Assembly: GCA_022600515.1 (NCBI GenBank)
Contig: JAHZKG010000049.1
Location: 1 to 61,724 of the forward strand
DNA from: Gammaproteobacteria bacterium
GTDB taxonomy: Bacteria; Pseudomonadota; Gammaproteobacteria; Legionellales; Legionellaceae
DNA: 61,724 nt
Direction of reading: 5' to 3'
Under the pieces are notes generated by a model. That model searched no databases and was not told the origin of the DNA. It saw only the letters and a list, made by a program, of their open reading frames with translations. Positions 28,186 to 35,804 of this stretch are shown here, in pieces. Each line of letters opens with the position of its first letter. Positions within the stretch are counted from its first letter, which is position 1. The translations under genes and the position numbers were made by a program.

Positions 28186-29295
28186 ATGTTAGAAGTGAAC
28201 CAAGTTAATCTGACCCTCGATGATTTATCTGAGCGAATTCGTGCGTTAAGTCTCTTTTTGTCAGTTGATGTGAAAGCTGAGCGTCTGGAAGAAGTACGGC
28301 GAGAACTAGAGCTACCCAGTATTTGGGAGTCTCCTGATGAAGCGCAGGCACTTGGTCGTGAACGCGCACAATTAGAAGCTGTGGTCGATAGATTGAATGC
28401 ATTGGCAGACAGTGTGGTTGATTTTCGTGATTTATTTGACATGGCACGGGAAGAATCAGATGAGCAGGCCATTCATGATGTAGCAGCTGAAGTCCAAATG
28501 ATTCAAAAAGAAGTGGAAAAGCTTGAATTTCGAAGGATGTTTTCCGGTGAGCTTGACCAAAACAATGCGTTTTTAGATATTCAAGCAGGCTCTGGCGGAA
28601 CAGAAGCACAAGATTGGGCTGAAATGCTGCTTCGCATGTATCTTAGGTGGGGTGAGCAACATGGCTTTGAAGTCAAGTTGCTTGAATGTTCCGCGGGTGA
28701 AGTTGCAGGTGTTAAGAGTGCTACGGTTCATATCATGGGTGATTATGCCTATGGCTGGCTTCGAACAGAAACAGGCGTTCATCGGTTGGTTAGAAAATCA
28801 CCGTTTGATTCAGGGAGTCGTCGGCATACCTCGTTTGCTGCGGCATTTGTTGCGCCTGAAGTGGATGATGAAGTTGAAATTGAAATTAATCCTTCAGATT
28901 TACGCATTGATACGTATCGTGCGTCAGGTGCCGGAGGACAGCATGTAAACAGAACGGATTCTGCGGTACGGATTACACATGAGCCAACGGGCATTGTGGT
29001 GCAATGTCAAAATGATAGAAGTCAGCATAAAAATAAAGATCAGGCCATGAAACAATTGCGCGCTAAATTATATGAGCTTGACCGACAAAAACGCATGACA
29101 GCACAAACGGCACTTGAGGCCACCAAATCTGATATTGGATGGGGCTCACAAATTCGTTCTTATGTGCTTGATCAATCTCGAATTAAAGATTTACGCACAG
29201 GCGTTGAAAATACAAACACACAAGCCGTTTTAGACGGTGATTTAGATTCTTTTATTGAAGCCAGTTTAAAGGCAGGAGTAGCTGATAATGAGTAA
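28186..29295 (+). CDS. prfB: Peptide chain release factor 2, no programmed frameshift
   Basis: RF2 ends translation at UGA and UAA. The 369-residue protein has the N-terminal helical domain ([15 protein letters not shown]), the recognition motif SPFDSG, and the catalytic GGQ in [16 protein letters not shown]. In E. coli and many bacteria RF2 needs a +1 frameshift at an in-frame UGA near codon 26. Here the corresponding stretch (28246-28290, encoding [15 protein letters not shown]) is continuous with no stop, so autoregulation by frameshifting appears lost. Its end overlaps the lysS start by eight bases. Confidence 0.96.
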   Translation: MLEVNQVNLTLDDLSERIRALSLFLSVDVKAERLEEVRRELELPSIWESPDEAQALGRERAQLEAVVDRLNALADSVVDFRDLFDMAREESDEQAIHDVAAEVQMIQKEVEKLEFRRMFSGELDQNNAFLDIQAGSGGTEAQDWAEMLLRMYLRWGEQHGFEVKLLECSAGEVAGVKSATVHIMGDYAYGWLRTETGVHRLVRKSPFDSGSRRHTSFAAAFVAPEVDDEVEIEINPSDLRIDTYRASGAGGQHVNRTDSAVRITHEPTGIVVQCQNDRSQHKNKDQAMKQLRAKLYELDRQKRMTAQTALEATKSDIGWGSQIRSYVLDQSRIKDLRTGVENTNTQAVLDGDLDSFIEASLKAGVADNE

Positions 29296-30805
29296 TGCAT
29301 CGGAAGTAAACGAAGCAAATGAAGTAGTCGATGTCTATGAAGTGCGTAAACAAAAGTTAGATGCCTTACGCGAGACTGGATTTGATTTTCCAAATACGTT
29401 TAGACGTACGCATTTAGCAGCGGATATTGCCGCAGCACATGCAGGAGACAGTAAAGAAACGTTAGCTGAAAAAGCCGTCAATGTATTAATTGCTGGACGT
29501 ATTGTTTTACGTCGCGTGATGGGAAAAGCAAGCTTTTTTCATATTCAAGATATGTCAGGACGTATACAAGTCTATGTACGTGAAAATGAAATGCCTGAAT
29601 TGTATGCGCAATTTAAGCAATGGGATTTAGGTGATATTGTTGGTGTGGGTGGCGTATTATTTATTACCAAAACAGGCGAACTGACAGTGCATGCTGATAG
29701 CTTGGAGCTTTTGACTAAATCCTTGCGGCCTATGCCGGATAAGTTTCATGGTTTAGCTGATCAAGAGCAACGGTATCGCAAACGATATGTTGATTTAATT
29801 GCGAATGAAGAGACACGCAAAACCTTTATTTTACGTTCACGTTTGATTCAAGCATTTCGTCGCGCAATGGATACAGATAATTTTCTCGAAGTTGAAACAC
29901 CTATGATGCACCCTATTCCGGGTGGTGCGTTAGCGCGTCCGTTTGTAACACACCATCATGCATTAGATATGGACATGTATTTAAGAGTAGCCCCTGAGCT
30001 TTATTTAAAGCGCTTGGTGGTTGGTGGATTTGAGCGGGTGTATGAAATTAATCGTAATTTTAGAAACGAAGGCATTTCCACACGGCATAATCCTGAGTTT
30101 ACAATGGTTGAGTTTTATCAAGCGTATGCAGATTATCAAGATTTGATGAATTTGACAGAAAAATTATTGCATGTGTTATGTGATGATGTGATGGGAACTC
30201 GTCAAATCAAGTATCAAGAGCATGTGATTGATTTTGATAAGCCTTATGCGCGCTTGAGTGTTGTTGAGTCTATTTTAAAGCATCATCCTGATTTAGCAGA
30301 AAGTGATATTAATACAGTGGCTAGCTGTCGAGACGTTTTAGATAACTTAAAGTTTGGGTATAACCAAACGGACGGCTTGGGCAAATTACAGCTGATACTG
30401 TTTGAAGAAACCGTTGAGCATTTGTTGATTCAACCGACGTTCATTACTGATTACCCAACCGAGGCGTCACCACTGGCTCGTCGTAGTGCAGCCGATCCAG
30501 AGTTGACAGACCGATTTGAGTTTTTCATTGCCGGGCGTGAAATTGCAAATGGCTTTTCAGAGTTAAACGACGCAGAAGATCAAGCGGCTCGTTTTAAAAA
30601 ACAAGTTGAAGCAAAGCAAGCAGGTGATTTAGAAGCCATGCACTTTGATCATGATTATATTGAAGCATTAGAATATGGTATGCCGCCTACGGCAGGAGAG
30701 GGCATTGGAATTGATAGATTGGTGATGTTGTTTGCCAATGCGCCTTCTATTCGTGATGTGGTGCTTTTCCCGCATATGCGGCATGAAAAGCCATCATCGG
30801 ACTGA
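29288..30805 (+). CDS. lysS: Lysyl-tRNA synthetase (class II)
   Basis: Charges tRNA-Lys in the cytoplasm. The 505-residue protein has an N-terminal OB-fold anticodon-binding domain ([23 protein letters not shown]). It also has class II motif 1 ([45 protein letters not shown]), motif 2 ([30 protein letters not shown]) and motif 3 ([22 protein letters not shown]). It overlaps prfB by eight bases; a prfB-lysS pair is common in proteobacteria. There are no irregularities. Confidence 0.97.
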   Translation: MSNASEVNEANEVVDVYEVRKQKLDALRETGFDFPNTFRRTHLAADIAAAHAGDSKETLAEKAVNVLIAGRIVLRRVMGKASFFHIQDMSGRIQVYVRENEMPELYAQFKQWDLGDIVGVGGVLFITKTGELTVHADSLELLTKSLRPMPDKFHGLADQEQRYRKRYVDLIANEETRKTFILRSRLIQAFRRAMDTDNFLEVETPMMHPIPGGALARPFVTHHHALDMDMYLRVAPELYLKRLVVGGFERVYEINRNFRNEGISTRHNPEFTMVEFYQAYADYQDLMNLTEKLLHVLCDDVMGTRQIKYQEHVIDFDKPYARLSVVESILKHHPDLAESDINTVASCRDVLDNLKFGYNQTDGLGKLQLILFEETVEHLLIQPTFITDYPTEASPLARRSAADPELTDRFEFFIAGREIANGFSELNDAEDQAARFKKQVEAKQAGDLEAMHFDHDYIEALEYGMPPTAGEGIGIDRLVMLFANAPSIRDVVLFPHMRHEKPSSD

Positions 30806-30813
30806 TGCTTTTT

Positions 30814-30838
30814 CTTCTCCCGCGCTTTGCGGGAGAAG
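30814..30838. terminator. Hairpin after lysS, possible terminator
   Basis: A perfect 10-bp stem (CTTCTCCCGC / GCGGGAGAAG) with a GCTTT loop starts nine bases after the lysS stop. There is no U-tract on the 3' side in the + direction, so it may act as an mRNA end-stabilising hairpin or a REP-like element rather than as an intrinsic terminator. Confidence 0.45.
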
Positions 30839-30920
30839 CTCTGTAGGGCGAGTGGAGAGGGATTTAGTCGGTGTATACCTATCTGTGTGACCGATGTCTC
30901 CGGTCATATATAAATTACGT

Positions 30921-31958
30921 TTAATCAATCACGCATGAAGTAAATGATTTCAAAGCATTGAGCAGTGTTTTGATGAAAGCGGATAGCTGTATACCGTTGC
31001 ATTCGTGGTAAGCCGACCATCCAGGCGAGGGGTTGGCTTCCAATACCACGTAATGTGATTCTTTTTTAATAAAATCAATTCCCATCAGCGGGTTGTTTTC
31101 AATCTCGGATATTGAGCAGGCAAATTGTTTGATCTCACCGGGTAGATTATTCATATTAATGAGCTTGAAAAAACCCTCATCATATCGATAATCAGTGCCA
31201 TGCTTAGATAAAGACAGTTTTGAGAACGTTTTATTTGCAATCACATGAACGCGCACGTCTTGGCCTTCTGCTTTTTCTTGAAATAAAACAGGTAGATTTT
31301 GCATGCTATTTTGCTCCCACTGCATAAACGCTGTTTGGTCGACAACGATAGAGCGAATGCCAGAGAGTGACTTAACAATGTATGATTTATTATGAGTGAT
31401 TTGTTTTTGATAAAGCGCTGAGCCTTTAATAATATAGCTCGTACCGATAGAAATCATTGGCTTGTTTTTAGCTGCAATTCTTAGTGGATGATTTAATTGG
31501 TAGGGTTTAGATTCATTAGAGCACTGACTGTTAGGCGCGCAAAATACCTTGCCAGGCCAGATATCAACAAACTGATAAAAGTTTCCAAGCGTTCGCCAGG
31601 CAGGTGTATTGGATTGAATATAGCATCCTCTAAGATATAAGCATTCAGGGTGAATAATAAGTGTTTCTTTTTTGTTTTTTTGATAAATAAAATAGAACGC
31701 TTGATGGGTTTTGACATAGCTCCATCGTGTATGAATATCTTCGTAGTAAAAAATTAAGATTTTATCTTGATTTAAAATAGCATGTTCAAGGTTAACTAAA
31801 ACCCGGTCTTTTTTCGGGCCAAAACATAACGCATGCATGATGATATGCTGGGGCGTTTTATTTTGGATGAAAAAACGCGTTTGATGTTGCTCGTCGAGCA
31901 TTGCGCCATTAATTTCTGGACGAAACGTATCACTGATAAATGTTTTTAATTGAGGCAT
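30921..31958 (-). CDS. ATP-grasp peptide ligase, graspetide-maturase-like
   Basis: A 345-residue protein of the RimK/MvdC-MvdD ATP-grasp type. Visible elements: a pre-ATP-grasp N-terminal domain with LYLRGCYIQSNTPAWRTLGN (about 107-126) and a KPYQL segment (151-155); an ATP lysine at K196 in YIVKSLSGIRS; a strand FQEKAEGQDVRVHVI (226-240); and the metal-binding residues D295 (LMGIDFIKK) and E307 and N309 (VVLEANPSPGW). These are the residues needed for acyl-phosphate ligase activity. It overlaps the preceding gene by 13 bases and is the last gene of the operon. By analogy it would form ester or amide links between side chains of the 57-residue peptide encoded upstream. Lack of similar annotated context leaves the substrate inferred. 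Confidence 0.78.
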   Translation of the reverse strand: MPQLKTFISDTFRPEINGAMLDEQHQTRFFIQNKTPQHIIMHALCFGPKKDRVLVNLEHAILNQDKILIFYYEDIHTRWSYVKTHQAFYFIYQKNKKETLIIHPECLYLRGCYIQSNTPAWRTLGNFYQFVDIWPGKVFCAPNSQCSNESKPYQLNHPLRIAAKNKPMISIGTSYIIKGSALYQKQITHNKSYIVKSLSGIRSIVVDQTAFMQWEQNSMQNLPVLFQEKAEGQDVRVHVIANKTFSKLSLSKHGTDYRYDEGFFKLINMNNLPGEIKQFACSISEIENNPLMGIDFIKKESHYVVLEANPSPGWSAYHECNGIQLSAFIKTLLNALKSFTSCVID

Positions 31959-32803
31959 TTCAGATATTCTCGAATTAAGTGGTTACAAATAAAACTTTCA
32001 AACTCACGATGTTTCGATGCTCGCGTTAACTCAAGATTGACACAGCCAAACTGAATATTATTTTTGTGAATAAAAAATAACGTTTCAAAAACAAAGTAAC
32101 CAAAACATGCGCGAATTTTTTTGAGGATTTTAAGCAGCTTGGTTTGAGTATGCGAAGGCAAATTAACATCCGATAAGAACAATATTTTTTCACCAAGAGA
32201 TAAGACAAATAAGGGGTGTCCGGGGGGCTTTTTGAAACAAAAAATATGAGTGCCTTTGGGCTCAGAAGCTGTTGTTGACCAATTAAACAGATGATAAATA
32301 TCAGAATAAATAATATTTTGGTTTAAGTTGCAAAGATTTTTTGGGCCCCAGTAATAATCAGGGGTATCTAAGTTGGTGTGGGCCTGCACTTTTTTCCATT
32401 GTTCAGGGAGTGAATAAAGCCTGTCGCATAAACCGTTGACGGTTTGGGTGCCGACGCTTTCAAAGGCATTCAGGCTAAATCCTAGGTAAGCCTCAAATTC
32501 TCTTTGTGCATATTCACGGTCTTTTTCAATAAAGTTTAAAAATAAATCATCATGAATAGCAAGCGTTCTATTCAGCAAGAAATGCGTTTGATTCGATATG
32601 GTGAGATTATTGTCTTTAAACCATCGTATCATCGCCAAATCATCAGATAATTCATCGTTAATTTGATAATCAGTCAGGAGTTCATTAATAAAAACGACAT
32701 CAATATTTAAATTAAATTGATTTTTATTGTTTAAAACGCAGTGTGTAATTGCTTCATCAGGAGATGATGAAGCAATTAGTAAATTTGTTTTTTTTAGTGT
32801 CAT
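31946..32803 (-). CDS. Degenerate ATP-grasp-like partner protein
   Basis: A 285-residue protein whose layout follows ATP-grasp peptide ligases. It has an N-terminal segment REYAQREFEAYLGFSLNAF and VNGLCDRLYSLPEQWKK (a K/Q-helix region). Its C-terminal end is CFGYFVFETLFFIHKNNIQFGCVNLELT, which lines up with the catalytic strands of the neighbouring enzyme. Where the intact enzyme has D295, E307 and N309, this protein has E240, N256 and E258, and no clear ATP lysine or glycine loop. I infer a pseudo-enzyme subunit or a second ligase with altered chemistry. It starts two bases after the peptide gene stop, so translation is coupled. Confidence 0.65.
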   Translation of the reverse strand: MTLKKTNLLIASSSPDEAITHCVLNNKNQFNLNIDVVFINELLTDYQINDELSDDLAMIRWFKDNNLTISNQTHFLLNRTLAIHDDLFLNFIEKDREYAQREFEAYLGFSLNAFESVGTQTVNGLCDRLYSLPEQWKKVQAHTNLDTPDYYWGPKNLCNLNQNIIYSDIYHLFNWSTTASEPKGTHIFCFKKPPGHPLFVLSLGEKILFLSDVNLPSHTQTKLLKILKKIRACFGYFVFETLFFIHKNNIQFGCVNLELTRASKHREFESFICNHLIREYLKCLN

Positions 32804-32805
32804 AA

Positions 32806-32979
32806 TTAAAACACATAATCACAAGTTTGGTTGCCTTCTGTGGTATGAATATAAAACCCAGAGTCTTTGCCATCTTTATGACTGTCCTTTCCTCCTTCTT
32901 TACCGTCGCTACCCCCTTCTTTTCCGTCACTGGAAAAGCCAAAAAAGATGTCTATTTGTTCTTGAGGCTCTGTTTGCAT
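32806..32979 (-). CDS. 57-residue candidate graspetide precursor with SDGKEGG repeats
   Basis: The peptide begins MQTEPQEQIDIFFGF (a short leader with aromatic FFGF). It continues with two exact SDGKEGG repeats (residues 17-23 and 24-30) and then a KDSHKDG/KDSG variant (31-41). The tail is GFYIHTTEGNQTCDYVF. Ser, Thr and Lys donors alternate with Asp and Glu acceptors, the pattern seen in peptides cross-linked by ATP-grasp enzymes. AAGGA lies seven to eight bases before the ATG, and the stop is two bases before the ATP-grasp-like gene. It is too short for most gene callers. Overlapping frames show no better candidate. Role as precursor is inference from context and composition. Confidence 0.7.
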   Translation of the reverse strand: MQTEPQEQIDIFFGFSSDGKEGGSDGKEGGKDSHKDGKDSGFYIHTTEGNQTCDYVF

Positions 32980-33008
32980 GGACTAATTCCTTTTAGATGA
33001 TATTTGAG

Positions 33009-33563
33009 TTATTTATAAATAATTTCGCCATAAATAATTTCGCCGCCAATGACTTTGCCTGAAATGCTGGAGTGCCCGCGTACAATGACTTCACCGTGCC
33101 CATCATCAAAAATAATATCGCCAGAGACGACGGAATTTTTTTCTAGATGAACCACTTGTTTGGGATTATCCGTATGGTGCACATGAATATTGTCGTCTAT
33201 TTTTGTGTTGATAAAGCGAGATAAATTAGAATAAATATCAAGCAAATGCTTAAATTGACTCGATGCAGCGGTTACCGTGCCTTTAAAGTCAGCGACATCA
33301 TTGATAATACATTGCGTTAACGTAGCGGTGCCGTGTACTTGTAACGAACCAAAGGTGGCATCATTGGCTTTTAACAGCCCATTAACCGACGTGCCTTCAA
33401 GAATGGTTGTACCATTGACGGTCACCATGCCATTGCCTGATAAATTGGTCACACTGCCTTTGCCACACGTTACACTACCAGGCTCTACAGTACATACGTT
33501 TGCAGAAGCAAGGCCTGCACTGCCAGCCAATAACATGGCGGTTAATAATTTCTTTTTGTTCAT
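33009..33563 (-). CDS. Secreted repeat protein, polymer-forming/beta-helix-like
   Basis: A 184-residue exported protein. It has a signal peptide of about 21 residues (KKLLTAMLLAGSAGLASA) and then short repeating strands such as GSVTNLSGNGMVTVNGTTILEGTSVNG, GTATLTQCIINDVADFKGTV and GDIIFDDGHGEVIVRGHSSISGKV. These turns resemble bactofilin-type or other right-handed beta-helix proteins. Two Cys (24 and 33) lie near the mature N terminus. The end is a duplicated GEIIYGEIIYK. It is 29 bp upstream of the peptide gene and 16 bp downstream of the Lon-like gene on the same strand, so it is probably co-transcribed. Exact family not recognised. Confidence 0.7.
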   Translation of the reverse strand: MNKKKLLTAMLLAGSAGLASANVCTVEPGSVTCGKGSVTNLSGNGMVTVNGTTILEGTSVNGLLKANDATFGSLQVHGTATLTQCIINDVADFKGTVTAASSQFKHLLDIYSNLSRFINTKIDDNIHVHHTDNPKQVVHLEKNSVVSGDIIFDDGHGEVIVRGHSSISGKVIGGEIIYGEIIYK

Positions 33564-33579
33564 GTGATTTTTTTCCTGA

Positions 33580-34092
33580 TTAAAGTTCTTGTCTATCCAT
33601 GAATGTCGCTAACTCAAACACATGTTGGCATATGCTTGAGGTGATGAGTTGTTGTGCGTTGGTTGTATGAATAACTTTGTGTTTAATATCCTCCTTGTGG
33701 GTTGCTTCGATTGATCCGTCGATTCTTAAAATGCCAGTGCCAATCAGCGAGTTGATAGTGAGTTGGTGGTTTATTGAACGAAAAATATTGATCATGCCTA
33801 TAGCCAGGGGCAAGCCGGCACTTCGTGCATCTTTAACTAAATAAGTGCTTGCTTCACTGCTCAGCTGATATTTAAATTGAAGCAGTGTCTCCCAAGCAGG
33901 ATGAATGGATGCCATAATTTCAATGGCACGCCGAAGTGAGCGCTTTAATGCAATGGCTATGCTGTTTTGGGTTTGGATAATCAGTTTTTTATTTGGGGTT
34001 GCTTCTAATTGAAGCGTAATAAGCAACGCATTATTTTGGGCGCTATAAGCTGGGATAAGTATTTGGGTTGTAATTTTTTTTGATTTTGACAT
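33580..34092 (-). CDS. Stand-alone Lon/ComM-like domain protein (S16 fold)
   Basis: The 170-residue protein resembles the Lon proteolytic domain without an AAA+ module. It has KDARSAGLPLAIGMINIF, where S91 aligns with the Lon catalytic serine of GPSAG. It also has GTGILRIDGSI followed by EDIKHKVIHTTNAQQLIT, where K137 fits the catalytic lysine of GGLKEK. ComM and ChlI-like proteins share the fold, so protease activity is not certain. It is the first gene of the five-gene minus-strand unit and has its own predicted promoter. A role in processing the 57-residue peptide is a reasonable guess. No signal peptide is seen. Confidence 0.6.
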   Translation of the reverse strand: MSKSKKITTQILIPAYSAQNNALLITLQLEATPNKKLIIQTQNSIAIALKRSLRRAIEIMASIHPAWETLLQFKYQLSSEASTYLVKDARSAGLPLAIGMINIFRSINHQLTINSLIGTGILRIDGSIEATHKEDIKHKVIHTTNAQQLITSSICQHVFELATFMDRQEL

Positions 34093-34156
34093 GTTTCGTT
34101 CCGTCGAATAAAGTCATTTGTTTTAAATTTAACCTGAATATATTTAATCTTAATAT

Positions 34157-34169
34157 TCAATGTTCGGAA
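34157..34169. promoter_or_regulatory. Shared motif TCA-N-TGTTCGGAA, copy 2 (peptide operon)
   Basis: The + strand sequence TCAATGTTCGGAA lies just downstream of the predicted -10 of the ATP-grasp operon. It matches 12 of 13 bases with TCATTGTTCGGAA at 21084-21096 in front of the other RiPP-like locus, in the same orientation relative to the genes. Confidence 0.4.
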
Positions 34170-34197
34170 CAATATATTGAAATTTAATCCGATGCAA
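34169..34197 (-). promoter_or_regulatory. Predicted promoter of the ATP-grasp peptide operon
   Basis: On the minus strand TTGCAT (34197-34192) and TATTGT (34174-34169) lie 17 bp apart, 77 bp before the Lon-like gene. The odd palindrome TGTTCNGAACA (34161-34171) overlaps the -10 end and could be an operator. Confidence 0.45.
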
Positions 34198-34223
34198 GTG
34201 TTTTTTATGATGGTGTTTTGTGT

Positions 34224-34563
34224 TCAACCAAGTTGAATGCCACTGTCGGGGGTGTTAATGAGTTCAGAGAGAGTGTGTAAGCGTCTGGTCATGAGCTTGA
34301 GATTTTTTTCTCTGCCGTGGGTTTTTAATAATTCTTCGATGCTTGACTCAACGGCCGAGAGGTCTGCCTGTTTTATATCACTGCTTGTTTTATTTGCAAG
34401 GTGTTTGATGTGACCTTCTGCCTCTATCATGTTGCCATCTTCTGCATGTGTGCCTCTAAATTCATTCGCTGAACGCCATGGAAGGCTGAAGGCCGAGATA
34501 GTCGGCTGTTTTTTAACCAGCCCGTAGAGATGTTATAAAATCTTTATGTGGGCGTAGAGTCAT
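34224..34563 (-). pseudogene. Frameshifted small gene, unknown product
   Basis: The last 68 codons from the ATG at 34430 encode a charged helical protein (KQADLSAVESSIEELLKTHG). The frame is open and protein-like well upstream (QPTISAFSLPWRSANEF), with no start codon except CTG or ATG 34430. In the adjacent frame an ATG at 34563 opens MTLRPHKDFITSLRAG and stops at 34513-34515, where the two frames meet at a run of six A (34509-34514). Joining them gives one protein of about 113 residues. This may be a decayed gene, or an intact short gene from 34430. Product not recognised; no membrane or signal segment seen. Confidence 0.4.
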
Positions 34564-34645
34564 TAGGAGGACATTTCTCCTGGCGTGTTTAGGACAAAAA
34601 TGTCAAACGCAGGACAGTCGAGGCCAAAAAATTTTCCGCGTTGAC

Positions 34646-34669
34646 TTCAGGGACTTGGATGTCCCTGAA
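34646..34669. repeat. Perfect 9-bp inverted repeat in the gap before trxB end
   Basis: TTCAGGGAC and GTCCCTGAA flank a six-base loop. There is no T-tract on either side. The gap 34564-34784 otherwise holds no gene that I can support; part of it (34690-34730) has a weaker inverted pair around GCACTC / GGAGTG. It may be a terminator stem for trxB without a U-run or part of a short repeat element. Confidence 0.4.
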
Positions 34670-34784
34670 TCTATAACGAGGTAGCGGCACTCTTGTTCCT
34701 TTCTTGCGATGTTGGAGTGAAAATAAGTTGGTCAGTCTGGCAAAACTTAGGGCAAAAAAACCAATCAAGTTAGGTTTGTTTGGT

Positions 34785-35729
<945 letters not shown>

Positions 35730-35804
35730 TTAGGCTGCCTTCCTATCTATTTATTATGTTAATATCGGGCATGGTATGATAAATCGTTGTCTTTTAAAAT
35801 ACTT

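Noticed and set aside
32757..32942. 61-codon minus-strand frame overlapping the peptide gene
   Set aside because: It crosses the start of the next gene in another frame and has no ribosome site; the 57-codon frame has proper spacing and operon fit.
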